Shown piece after piece: positions 26,132 to 33,682 of a stretch of 44,711 bases of DNA; the stretch's first letter is position 1, and every line of letters begins with the position of its first letter. The notes beneath the pieces are model-generated. The model saw nothing but the letters and a program-made list of their open reading frames with translations. It was not told the DNA's origin and made no database searches. The stretch is taken from positions 1 through 44,711 of IMG/VR virus record IMGVR_UViG_3300033571_024544. One strand, given 5' to 3'. The translations under genes and the position numbers were made by a program. Origin of the DNA: a virus.

Positions 26132-26143
26132 TTTAATATATAC
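26132..26143 (+). promoter_or_regulatory. Late-type promoter candidate for the effector run
   Basis: TTTAATATATAC lies 27 nt before the ATG at 26171. It supports that start over the one at 26099 and would drive the LRR, zinc-knuckle, isochorismatase-like and SET genes. Confidence 0.55.
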
Positions 26144-26170
26144 ACTACAAATAAATTTATATTAAAACAT

Positions 26171-27868
26171 ATGAAATGGATTAGAAATAGAAACAAATTC
26201 CTTAATGAAGCAAAATTAAGAGATGTTATATTCCCTACACAAGCTAAAGAAGTTGCTTCTAGATGGGGTGAAAAGTATTTAGACTATGAAGAGATAGAAC
26301 CTACAAGTAGTATAGAACAAGGAAGGTGGAAATTAGACTATGAGGATAAAATGGCAGTATTTTCAGCTTTTATGGATTGTGATATGGATGAAATAATTGA
26401 ATTATTTGATAATTTACCACAAGCTTTTGTTAATTTTATTTCTGAGGTAGCATCAGATAACATAAAAGGAATTGATATAAATAAACCTACTTTAGACCAG
26501 TTGGTATTTATTTTTAATCCTGTATTTAGAAAAATATCTGTTAATGATACATTAGCAAATAATATGATTTCTAAAGATGAGAATGGCAGACCTATAAAAG
26601 ATTCTGATGGAAATATGATTAGAGTTGAGAAAGTATCAGGTGAATTAGTTTTAACAAATAACTTAGTTAATATTAATACTATTCTTGATGATTATAATTC
26701 AATGGTTAATAAATATGTAAATGGTAATTTAGGTGACAAGTATAAAAATTCTGATATATTGAATGATGATTTGTTCTATAATAATGACTTACAAAAATAT
26801 GTAAGTGCTGCAAAAGATGATTCAAATTATGATTATGATTGGAAATATGATGTTGAAATTTTTGAAAAAGATATTTATTTATCTATTAAACATAATCCAA
26901 TGGATATATTAAATATGTCTATATCTAAATTCTACTCATCTTGTCAACATTTATATACTGGTGGTCATAGAAGTCAATTACTGGCAAATGTGTTTGATCC
27001 TAATAGTATTCCTGCATTTTTAATTTTTGATTCACCTATTTATAATAAAGAAAATCAAAAAATATCTGATGTAATGCCATTATCAAGAATGCAATTGAGA
27101 AAGATTGAAACTATGGATGAGAATAAGAATGTTAAAATATATTTTGATAGAGCTTATCCTGATAGAATGCAAAATATTTTCCCAGAAATTGTTGAGAAAT
27201 ATACATCAAATAAAGAAGCTGAAACTACAAGTGGTTATAATTATATTTATGCACCAGATATTGATTCAGGTGATGAGAATACATTAGAAAGACCATATCA
27301 TGATAGAATTGAAGGTAGAATTATAAATAAAAAGAGAATAGGTTCTAATATTAGAAGTCTTGACCTTTCTGCTATACATGATTGGAGTAATTTTATTATA
27401 TCACCAAATAATAATCTTAAAGAATTAGTTATTGAAACTACTCAACTACCTGAAAATCTATTAGATCTTAAACTAGAACTTGAATGGGTTAAGTTTAAAT
27501 ATTTGAAGTTAAATACATTAGAACCATTTTCTAAAATATCATATTCTGCTATAGCTTTTGAAAAATGTAAATTTGATAATAAGATATTTACAGATATTTT
27601 AAAGAATACTCCAGATGTTAAAAAGATAAAACTTATAAGTTGTGATAATGCAACAACTCCTAATTTTTCTAAATTCAAAAATTTAGAAGAGTTACACTTT
27701 ATTTATACATTAGATACTATTAAACAATTAGAAAGAGCAATTAGAGGTGTTGAAAGTCTTAAAAGACTTGGAGTATCTGGTGATTTATTAACAAAAGAAA
27801 CAAAACCATTTTTTGATTCATTAAAATCAAAAGGTGTAAAAATAGAAGTAACAGGACCATCTATATAA
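26171..27868 (+). CDS. Leucine-rich-repeat protein with packaging-type N-terminus
   Basis: I start this gene at 26171 (MKWIRNRNKFLNEAK, 565 residues). The longer frame from 26099 would begin upstream of a TTTAATATATAC element at 26132-26143, and the shorter start fits the shared N-terminal signature, including an L-N-E tripeptide. Residues about 60-380 are a helical domain with no recognised family. Residues about 400-545 contain leucine-rich-repeat-like units (SLDLSAI, LKELVIETTQLPENLLDL, VKKIKLISCDN, LEELHFIYTLD). LRRs usually bind proteins. It is the first gene of a four-gene run whose members all carry the signature. Injection into the host is inferred, not shown. Confidence 0.6.
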   Translation: MKWIRNRNKFLNEAKLRDVIFPTQAKEVASRWGEKYLDYEEIEPTSSIEQGRWKLDYEDKMAVFSAFMDCDMDEIIELFDNLPQAFVNFISEVASDNIKGIDINKPTLDQLVFIFNPVFRKISVNDTLANNMISKDENGRPIKDSDGNMIRVEKVSGELVLTNNLVNINTILDDYNSMVNKYVNGNLGDKYKNSDILNDDLFYNNDLQKYVSAAKDDSNYDYDWKYDVEIFEKDIYLSIKHNPMDILNMSISKFYSSCQHLYTGGHRSQLLANVFDPNSIPAFLIFDSPIYNKENQKISDVMPLSRMQLRKIETMDENKNVKIYFDRAYPDRMQNIFPEIVEKYTSNKEAETTSGYNYIYAPDIDSGDENTLERPYHDRIEGRIINKKRIGSNIRSLDLSAIHDWSNFIISPNNNLKELVIETTQLPENLLDLKLELEWVKFKYLKLNTLEPFSKISYSAIAFEKCKFDNKIFTDILKNTPDVKKIKLISCDNATTPNFSKFKNLEELHFIYTLDTIKQLERAIRGVESLKRLGVSGDLLTKETKPFFDSLKSKGVKIEVTGPSI

Positions 27869-29277
27869 TGAAAGAATTAAAATATATACAACTTTTTGAA
27901 GCATTTGAATCTAGTAAACTATCTAAGACATTAAAGTTTATTAATAAACAATATAGAAGTAGATTTTTACAAGATATAAAATCATTGTGTAATTCAAAAA
28001 ACTTCCCATTATCTGAGATAAGTGATGATTTGTTTGAATATCTTCCTTATAGAAAGGCACTTTCACTTCATAAAGATCCTGTTCAGAAAAAATGTAGTGC
28101 AACTTCTGAAAGTGAATTTAGTTCTGGTGTGGCAATACCTGGTGAAAAGTGTGAAGAAGGTAAACTAAAAAGAAGTTGGGGTGCTGGTAGAGTTAGAGTT
28201 ATGACTTGTCCTAATTGTAATGGCACAGGAATTGAACCATTCAGAGAAAATTGGAAATATCTTAAATTTTGGTTTAGTGCTGATAAAAAGTATGTTGCAA
28301 AAACTGCAACAAATGGTGTCATTTATGGTGATGGTACAAGTCCATATAGATATGATAGAAATGTTGGTATAAGTTATGGTTCAATTGGTGCATCAGGATG
28401 GTATTGGAGTGAAGAAGTTCTTAAAAAGTCATTGAAAGAAGCCAATTTTGCATTAGTACTTGATTTAGATAAATTAGAAAAGAAATCTAAAAAAGTAAAA
28501 AATACAAAAATAACACAAGATAATAGAGAGAAAAGTAGAGAAAATGCACTTGCACTACAAAGTAATCAAGATATTAAAGACCAAAACATTAGAAGATATT
28601 TTGATGCTCTTATAGAAAAAAGTAAACTTAAAGGTAACTTAGATGATATTAAAAACTTACATAAATTAGTTTCAAGATTTATGTGTGGTAATTATCCATT
28701 ATTTGCATTACATCCTTCAAGTGATGTTGATTCTATGCGTAAGATAAATAGTATTGGTGAAGATATTTATGGTATTATGGTTTCTTTACAAAAAGATAAT
28801 AGTCAAGGAAACCAAAACTCACTAATAACTAAAATACACAATGTAAATGGTAATATTAAATCATATCTTAATGGTTTGAAAGAATATAAAATTAGAATTA
28901 AGAAAAGTTTAGAACTAACTAAATCATATCTTAATTCTCAGTCAGAAAGAACAAAAGATTATAGATCTGTTAAATTATTTAATAATATTATGGAGATAAA
29001 TAATCTTATTTATAAGTATGTATCTAATTATAAAGTTGAGACTTTATATGATTATGAGTCACTATTAGCAGATTTGACAACAATTACTGAGTTATTTGAT
29101 CAAAAAAGATATTTATATGATGTTAGATATTTCTTTGAAAAAACTTCATCTAGATGGAGTTGGGATGATGCAAAAACTTATTTAACTGATAGACATCTTT
29201 ATGATAGAGAAATTGAATCTGGACTTGAAGGTAGTGAAAGATTTATACAATTCTTAAAAAATAAATATTCTTTATAA
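27868..29277 (+). CDS. Zinc-knuckle-containing protein with packaging-type N-terminus
   Basis: No family is recognised for this 469-residue protein. It opens MKELKYIQLFEAFESSK, a variant of the shared signature with an L-F-E tripeptide. Around 110-125 there is C-P-N-C-N-G-T-G, like half of a DnaJ-type zinc ribbon, and two earlier Cys (C72 and C91 area) could supply the other ligands. The segment after it (LKFWFSADKKYVAKTATNGVIYGDG) has an alternating pattern, and the C-terminal half is long charged helices (about 215-469). The start overlaps the previous stop by one base (TAATG), so the two are coupled. Its place among packaged-type proteins suggests a virion-borne effector. Confidence 0.55.
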   Translation: MKELKYIQLFEAFESSKLSKTLKFINKQYRSRFLQDIKSLCNSKNFPLSEISDDLFEYLPYRKALSLHKDPVQKKCSATSESEFSSGVAIPGEKCEEGKLKRSWGAGRVRVMTCPNCNGTGIEPFRENWKYLKFWFSADKKYVAKTATNGVIYGDGTSPYRYDRNVGISYGSIGASGWYWSEEVLKKSLKEANFALVLDLDKLEKKSKKVKNTKITQDNREKSRENALALQSNQDIKDQNIRRYFDALIEKSKLKGNLDDIKNLHKLVSRFMCGNYPLFALHPSSDVDSMRKINSIGEDIYGIMVSLQKDNSQGNQNSLITKIHNVNGNIKSYLNGLKEYKIRIKKSLELTKSYLNSQSERTKDYRSVKLFNNIMEINNLIYKYVSNYKVETLYDYESLLADLTTITELFDQKRYLYDVRYFFEKTSSRWSWDDAKTYLTDRHLYDREIESGLEGSERFIQFLKNKYSL

Positions 29278-29898
29278 ATGAGACATTTGAAAATATATGA
29301 AGATTTTAATAAAGGTAATGGAATCTTAATTATAGTTGATGTTCAAAAGTCTTTTAAGAAATTTTTTACAGATAATTACATAACTGCACTTAATAAGTAT
29401 TGTCAGAGTTTTAAGGATGTTTATCAAATATGGGATAATCATATTGATGGTAAGAATGTTGATAAAGATTATCTATATGATGAGAATCCAGATATTCCAG
29501 TTCATAATGACTTATATAGTTTCCCTAATCAAAGAGATATGATTGAAAAAAGATATAACTATGATGTTGATGCAGATTTTTATAAAAAGATATTAGATGA
29601 AAAGGTTTATAATGATATTAAACAAAAAGAAAAAAATCATCTATTAAATAGAGGTGATTTCTTTAAAACTACAGAAGATACCTATCTTATCTATATTGGT
29701 AACAATCATAAATGGTATCACTTACCTAAGAAGTTACAAGAGTTATTTACTAACTTAAAAGGTAAAGAGGTTGTAATGGTTGGTGGTTCTGACCAAGAGT
29801 GTTATTTAGATGTAGAAACTGCAGCAAAAACTTTTGGTGTTAAAATTAGAAGAGATAATAATTATATTTATTCTGCTACATTTTGTCCAATAAAATAA
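29278..29898 (+). CDS. Isochorismatase-like cysteine hydrolase with packaging-type N-terminus
   Basis: This 206-residue protein starts MRHLKIYEDFNK (shared signature with I-Y-E), followed directly by G-I-L-I-I-V-D-V-Q-K-S-F, the first strand and catalytic Asp of the isochorismatase/nicotinamidase family. Late in the protein, V-V-M-V-G-G-S-D-Q-E-C-Y (about 168-179) places the nucleophile Cys at the family position, followed by T-A-A-K-T-F-G. The catalytic Lys cannot be fixed by eye. Family members hydrolyse nicotinamide, isochorismate or N-carbamoyl compounds; the substrate is unknown. It abuts the previous stop (TAAATG) and lies 10 nt before the SET-domain gene. Confidence 0.7.
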   Translation: MRHLKIYEDFNKGNGILIIVDVQKSFKKFFTDNYITALNKYCQSFKDVYQIWDNHIDGKNVDKDYLYDENPDIPVHNDLYSFPNQRDMIEKRYNYDVDADFYKKILDEKVYNDIKQKEKNHLLNRGDFFKTTEDTYLIYIGNNHKWYHLPKKLQELFTNLKGKEVVMVGGSDQECYLDVETAAKTFGVKIRRDNNYIYSATFCPIK

Positions 29899-29908
29899 TA
29901 AAAAAGAT

Positions 29909-30358
29909 ATGAGATACTTAAAAACTTTTGAAAATTTTGATTTTGATAGAATTGATTCTGATGAATCAGATTATTTATATGTAGAAACTTCACAGATACC
30001 CAATTCTGGTAAAGGTTTATTTACTGCAATAGATATTGAAAAGGATGAAGTTATTTCAGTATTTAAAGGAGAAATACTTTCAGATGAAGAGATAAAATTA
30101 AGAACTGAATCAGGGAATGATGATTATTTTATGAATCTACCAAATGGTGACATATTAGATTGTAAACAAACTGATTGTTTTGCTAAATATGCTAATGATG
30201 CTGAAGGTTCTGATACAGGATTTAAAAATAATTGTATCATTTCAATGGAAGAAGATGATGTTGTTTTAGTTGCAACAAGAAATATAGAAGCAGGTGAGGA
30301 AATATTTGTTGAATATGGTGAAAACTATTGGCAAAATAATTCTTATAGACTTAGCTAA
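29909..30358 (+). CDS. SET-domain protein (lysine methyltransferase-like) with packaging-type N-terminus
   Basis: This 149-residue protein begins MRYLKTFENFDFD, the shared signature. It is followed by a compact SET domain: G-K-G-L-F-T-A (about 33-39), V-I-S-V-F-K-G-E, then F-A-K-Y-A-N-D-A and N-N-C-I at the site of the R-x-x-N-H-S knot. It ends with G-E-E-I-F-V-E-Y-G-E-N-Y-W, equal to the E-L-[TF]-x-D-Y motif. SET enzymes methylate protein lysines with S-adenosylmethionine. The size is like the viral vSET enzyme (about 119 residues). The canonical NHS is altered to ANDA, so activity is likely but not certain. It is the last gene of the run and converges on gp25 with an 8-nt overlap. Confidence 0.75.
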   Translation: MRYLKTFENFDFDRIDSDESDYLYVETSQIPNSGKGLFTAIDIEKDEVISVFKGEILSDEEIKLRTESGNDDYFMNLPNGDILDCKQTDCFAKYANDAEGSDTGFKNNCIISMEEDDVVLVATRNIEAGEEIFVEYGENYWQNNSYRLS

Positions 30359-30728
30359 TAGTGGCATAAACTTCATATCCATTAATTGTAAAATTAATTT
30401 CCATATATTCTTGATACCTTTCTGGATCATCATAGAAATTCACAACTAGTTCATAGTTCATATTATCAATTTCAGGTATATAATCTGCAATTTGTGCCAT
30501 TAAATCACCTTGTATTGATTCTGATGATAATTTAGTTTCATGTAACAATAATGTAAGGTCTCCACCAAAGTTAGGTTCACCTAATACTTCTCCTTTATTA
30601 GTAAATAATATCATTTCATACTTTTGTATGATAACCTTTACCACATCATCTTCAATTAGTTCTAATGGTATATAATCAGGATGTCCTGGATAATGTATAT
30701 AAAAGTCTATAAAATTGAAATTTGCCAT
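30351..30728 (-). CDS. 25: Baseplate wedge protein, gp25/GPW-like
   Basis: I start at 30728 (MANFNFIDFYIHYPG, 125 residues). The longer open frame from 30863 would overlap the divergent gene and its promoter. The order D-D-V-V-K-V-I-I-Q-K-Y-E-M-I-L, G-E-x-x-G-E-P-N-F-G-G-D-L, then I-A-D-Y-I-P-E-I-D matches T4 gp25, which sits in the baseplate inner ring and starts sheath assembly. The P-N-F-G-x-D-L loop is the family mark. TTTTTATATATA lies 6 nt before the ATG, inside a palindrome shared with the divergent ART-like gene. Confidence 0.85.
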   Translation of the reverse strand: MANFNFIDFYIHYPGHPDYIPLELIEDDVVKVIIQKYEMILFTNKGEVLGEPNFGGDLTLLLHETKLSSESIQGDLMAQIADYIPEIDNMNYELVVNFYDDPERYQEYMEINFTINGYEVYATIS

Positions 30729-30734
30729 ATAATT

Positions 30735-30758
30735 TATATATAAAAATTTTATATATAC
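30735..30758. promoter_or_regulatory. Palindromic divergent promoter between gp25-like and ART-like genes
   Basis: A near-perfect palindrome holds TTTTATATATAC on plus (ATG at 30763, 5 nt after ATATATA) and TTTTTATATATA on minus (ATG at 30728, 6 nt). Confidence 0.55.
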
Positions 30759-30762
30759 ATTT

Positions 30763-31683
30763 ATGAAATATATGAAAACATATGAGTTTTTCTCATCAGG
30801 ATTTGGTAGTTCATCTTCACCAAGATTTTCAAGTTTAGGTAGTTTTATTACTTGGGCTGACAAAAGATATAGAGAAGAAGAATATGATGATGAAGAATTT
30901 GAGGAAATTATCTCTATATTAGAGAATGAGTGTAAACAATTTCTTGATGAGGTAAAAGAAGGTAAAGTAGGTCCTATTTTTAGAGGTGCAAAAAATATTG
31001 ATGATACTTATACTAAAGGTCTTGGAGTTAAAGGTTCTAGAATTGATAGAGCACCTCTTGATACTAGAAGAGATGTATCAAAGATTTTAGATAATTGTTT
31101 TGAGGAAAAATTTGGAGTTAAACTAAGAAGTAGTGGAGTTTTTGCTTCTAAACTACCAACTGTTGCAAGTGATTATGGTAGACCTTATTTATTTTTCCCA
31201 ATTGGTGATTATGAATATTTTTGGAATCCAGATGTAAAAGATTTATATGGTGATATTGAAGGAACACATTGGTATTACATTGATGAAAGTGATTGGGAAT
31301 GGCAATATGGTCCAGGAAATAATGGTGATTGGTGTTATGATGGACTTGAGTATGATAATGATATTATAACTGCAGTTAAAAGAGTTAAAGAAGATAATAC
31401 TGACTTATCAAATAAGTCATTTGAATATGTTCAAAAACTTTTAGATTGGGAACCTGCATGTAGTATTGAAGACTATATGCAAGGAGCACAAGCAGAATTA
31501 CAAAATAATTTAGAAGATATAGTAAGTGGATATGTTAATAATCAAATGGATAAGATAGTTGACCAAGAAATAACATTTGTTTGTGATAAATACTATTTAG
31601 TTGATCCTGCTTTTTATGTCAAATATTTAGAATACTTAAATGATAAGAATTTAGATGAATATAAAAAAAATAACCCAGATTAA
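30763..31683 (+). CDS. Second ADP-ribosyltransferase-like protein with packaging-type N-terminus
   Basis: This 306-residue protein begins MKYMKTYEFFSSG (shared signature). It then has P-I-F-R-G-A-K (about 69-75), R-S-S-G-V-F-A-S (about 121-128), A-S-D-Y-G-R-P-Y-L-F-F-P-I-G and F-W-N-P-D-V-K-D-L-Y. This order (R-G, then [RS]-S-x-G-V-F-A, A-x-x-Y-G, F-P-I-G) is one I know from ART-like proteins of large phages. The first Arg and the S-x-G strand match an ART NAD-binding core, but the catalytic Glu is uncertain. The C-terminal 80 residues are an acidic helix. It has its own TTTTATATATAC element 5 nt before the ATG and ends in a bidirectional terminator shared with the clamp loader gene. Confidence 0.6.
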   Translation: MKYMKTYEFFSSGFGSSSSPRFSSLGSFITWADKRYREEEYDDEEFEEIISILENECKQFLDEVKEGKVGPIFRGAKNIDDTYTKGLGVKGSRIDRAPLDTRRDVSKILDNCFEEKFGVKLRSSGVFASKLPTVASDYGRPYLFFPIGDYEYFWNPDVKDLYGDIEGTHWYYIDESDWEWQYGPGNNGDWCYDGLEYDNDIITAVKRVKEDNTDLSNKSFEYVQKLLDWEPACSIEDYMQGAQAELQNNLEDIVSGYVNNQMDKIVDQEITFVCDKYYLVDPAFYVKYLEYLNDKNLDEYKKNNPD

Positions 31684-31696
31684 ACTGGGTTTTTTA
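31667..31696. terminator. Bidirectional terminator between ART-like and clamp loader genes
   Basis: The stem AACCCAG / CTGGGTT (31672-31678 with 31685-31691) has an A-run before and T-run after. Both genes' stop codons lie in the loop. Confidence 0.8.
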
Positions 31697-32651
31697 ATAT
31701 ATCTCTAAATTTTCCTACTACTGTCATACCTAATATGATTGGATCAATTGCACTATCTAATTTAGGTGTAAATTCAGTTACTACATAACTTGTCTCAAAT
31801 AATTTAGATATGTCTTCTCTTTTCTCATTAAAGGCCCACTCAACAAATGGTTTACCCAAAAGAGTTAACATTGAGTGTATCTTCTCAGCACCAAAGTTAG
31901 ACATTAAGAAGTGATAGATTTGTTCATAGTCTAAATCATCATATAAACTTTTGTATAAATCTAATTTTATTTTATTTGATATATTACTTGAACCATTACT
32001 TAATGAACCTGTTTCTAAATAATCTTGAACTTCAACTATTACAGACCTAAAATCTGGAAATTTCTTATTGATAATTGAGATTAAGTCTTCTTTAGGTATT
32101 TCACCACCTTCTTTAGGTAGAATAGTATTATTGATTTTTTTATAGATTTCTTGTTTTAAGAATTTTTCTTCTTCTAATCCTTGACAATCAAAGTCAATCA
32201 ATTTGATTCTTGATTTTAAACCATCAGTTACTTTGTTTATGTGGTTTGTAGTTATTATGAAACGTACATTCTTATTATATTTTTCAATAAAAGCTTTGAA
32301 GGCATCTTGGAAGTTTGTTGAAACTCTTTCAAACTCATCTAAGAATACATACTTTACATCTGAACTAACATCCATTATTGATGAGAATTTACAGAAATCA
32401 TCAATTTGAGTTCTAAGAACATCAATAGAAGTATCAAAAGAACAATTAAGTTCTAAAAATGGAGTTTCTTTTGAGTATTTACCTATAAGTATTCTTGCTA
32501 AACTGGTTTTACCAGTTCCATAGTGACCATGAAAAATGTAGTGTTGAGTGACACCATCTTTGAATCTTTCTCTTATTCTTGGTAGTAAGATAACATCTTC
32601 CATATTCTTTGGTCGATATTTTTCCCACAATAATAATTTATTTACTGACAT
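31680..32651 (-). CDS. 44: Sliding clamp loader large-ring subunit (gp44-like AAA+ ATPase)
   Basis: This 323-residue protein has W-E-K-Y-R-P near the start, Walker A H-G-H-Y-G-T-G-K-T-S (41-50), Walker B Y-V-F-L-D-E-F-E-R (101-109) and a sensor 1 region I-I-T-T-N-H-I (132-138). The G-L-K-S-R-I that follows corresponds to the S-R-C box of clamp loaders, with Cys changed to Ile. T4 gp44 (319 residues) has the same length and the same D-E-F-D-R. The complex loads the ring clamp on DNA for replication and late transcription. The partner gp62 and the clamp gp45 are not in this window. It shares a terminator with the ART-like gene. Confidence 0.9.
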   Translation of the reverse strand: MSVNKLLLWEKYRPKNMEDVILLPRIRERFKDGVTQHYIFHGHYGTGKTSLARILIGKYSKETPFLELNCSFDTSIDVLRTQIDDFCKFSSIMDVSSDVKYVFLDEFERVSTNFQDAFKAFIEKYNKNVRFIITTNHINKVTDGLKSRIKLIDFDCQGLEEEKFLKQEIYKKINNTILPKEGGEIPKEDLISIINKKFPDFRSVIVEVQDYLETGSLSNGSSNISNKIKLDLYKSLYDDLDYEQIYHFLMSNFGAEKIHSMLTLLGKPFVEWAFNEKREDISKLFETSYVVTEFTPKLDSAIDPIILGMTVVGKFRDILKNPV

Positions 32652-32693
32652 ATAATTTCCTTTACATGATATATTGAAATTACAAAGAAAAGT

Positions 32694-32707
32694 TTTTTAA
32701 TATATAC
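32694..32707 (+). promoter_or_regulatory. Late-type promoter candidate for gp15-like gene
   Basis: TTTTTAATATATAC is one of the fullest matches, 5 nt between ATATATA and the ATG at 32712. Confidence 0.6.
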
Positions 32708-32711
32708 AAGT

Positions 32712-33614
32712 ATGATAGGAGAAAGATTTAATTTTGAAGATGTATTTTTTAGAGACCTTACAATTTGTGTACTTGATACATTAGAAGGACAAGTAAAGTG
32801 GATTAATAGATTTTCATCAGGTGATAAATATGTGAATGTACCCTTCTATTACTCAATGACAGGTGATGAAAGATTTTTATTAGATTCATTTGTTGATGAT
32901 ATAGTTTCTGGAGATTCTTCTGGTAATGGTAGATATGTTGAATTAAATACAGATATTATACCAAGAGGACATGTCACAATGACTGGATTTAATATTAGAG
33001 CTGATGAGTATGCAAATCCAAATGTTTGGTTAAGAACAGTTGTTGAGAATGAAGTAGAGATAAGAAAATTAATTGGTAGAGTTAGATCTGTTCCTGTTTC
33101 AGTCACTTATGACTTGGAAATATTATTATCAAGTGAATTAGATATATTTAAGTGTAGTCAATCAGTTATGGATACCTTATGGATTTATAAGTTTATGTAT
33201 TTTGAACATAACTTTATGAATATAGATGCTGTTATTTTGATGCCTGATACAAATGGTATAGAAATATCAAGAGAAAAAAATCTGACAAGTGATAATATGG
33301 TTAAGTTAAAAGTTTCTTTTGAAGTACAAACTTATTATCCTGCATTTAGAAAAGATAGAATTGATATGCCAGGATATTCAAAAGGAACAGGACAATCAGA
33401 TATGAATGGATATTCAATTGAAGGAGGTTTCTCTGATTACTTTAACCAACCAGGTTCCACACAATCAAGCTATTACAATCAAGATAATTACTTTTTACAA
33501 CCAAAAAGAACAAGATGGTTTAATAATATATTAAGAGCAAGGGAACAATCAAATGCAAGAAATGATAATCCTAGTTCAAGAGGAATACAAAATAGGAATA
33601 CTAATAAAGATTAA
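32712..33614 (+). CDS. 15: Tail terminator / sheath stabiliser (gp15-like)
   Basis: This 300-residue protein matches the order of T4 gp15 (272 residues). It has S-G-D-K-Y-V-N-V-P-F-Y-Y near 36-47 (T4 SGDKFIRVPITY), D-I-I-P-R-G-H-V near 81-88 (T4 ILPRINLHL), and P-V-S-V-T-Y-D-L-E-I-L then W-I-Y-K-F-M-Y-F (T4 PIKMIYELSIF). gp15 caps the tail tube and sheath and joins the neck. The C-terminal 60 residues are Gly/Ser/Asn-rich and disordered-looking. TTTTTAATATATAC stands 4 nt before the GT preceding the start codon (5 nt after ATATATA). It is the first gene of a plus-strand run. Confidence 0.8.
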   Translation: MIGERFNFEDVFFRDLTICVLDTLEGQVKWINRFSSGDKYVNVPFYYSMTGDERFLLDSFVDDIVSGDSSGNGRYVELNTDIIPRGHVTMTGFNIRADEYANPNVWLRTVVENEVEIRKLIGRVRSVPVSVTYDLEILLSSELDIFKCSQSVMDTLWIYKFMYFEHNFMNIDAVILMPDTNGIEISREKNLTSDNMVKLKVSFEVQTYYPAFRKDRIDMPGYSKGTGQSDMNGYSIEGGFSDYFNQPGSTQSSYYNQDNYFLQPKRTRWFNNILRAREQSNARNDNPSSRGIQNRNTNKD

Positions 33615-33635
33615 TAAAAAGTGGGAAAAAATGGC

Positions 33636-33655
33636 TTTTTAATATAAATATATAG
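33636..33655 (+). promoter_or_regulatory. Late-type promoter candidate for the 426-residue gene
   Basis: TTTTTAATATAAATATATAG, about 27 nt before the ATG at 33683. Confidence 0.45.
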
Positions 33656-33682
33656 TATATAAAAAAAATAATATTTAATAAT

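Noticed and set aside
26099-26170. Longer start of the LRR gene
   Set aside because: A promoter-like element lies within it, and the shorter start fits the shared N-terminal signature.
30729-30863. N-terminal extension of the gp25-like frame from 30863
   Set aside because: It would cross the palindromic promoter and the divergent gene start; family similarity begins at the internal Met (30728).
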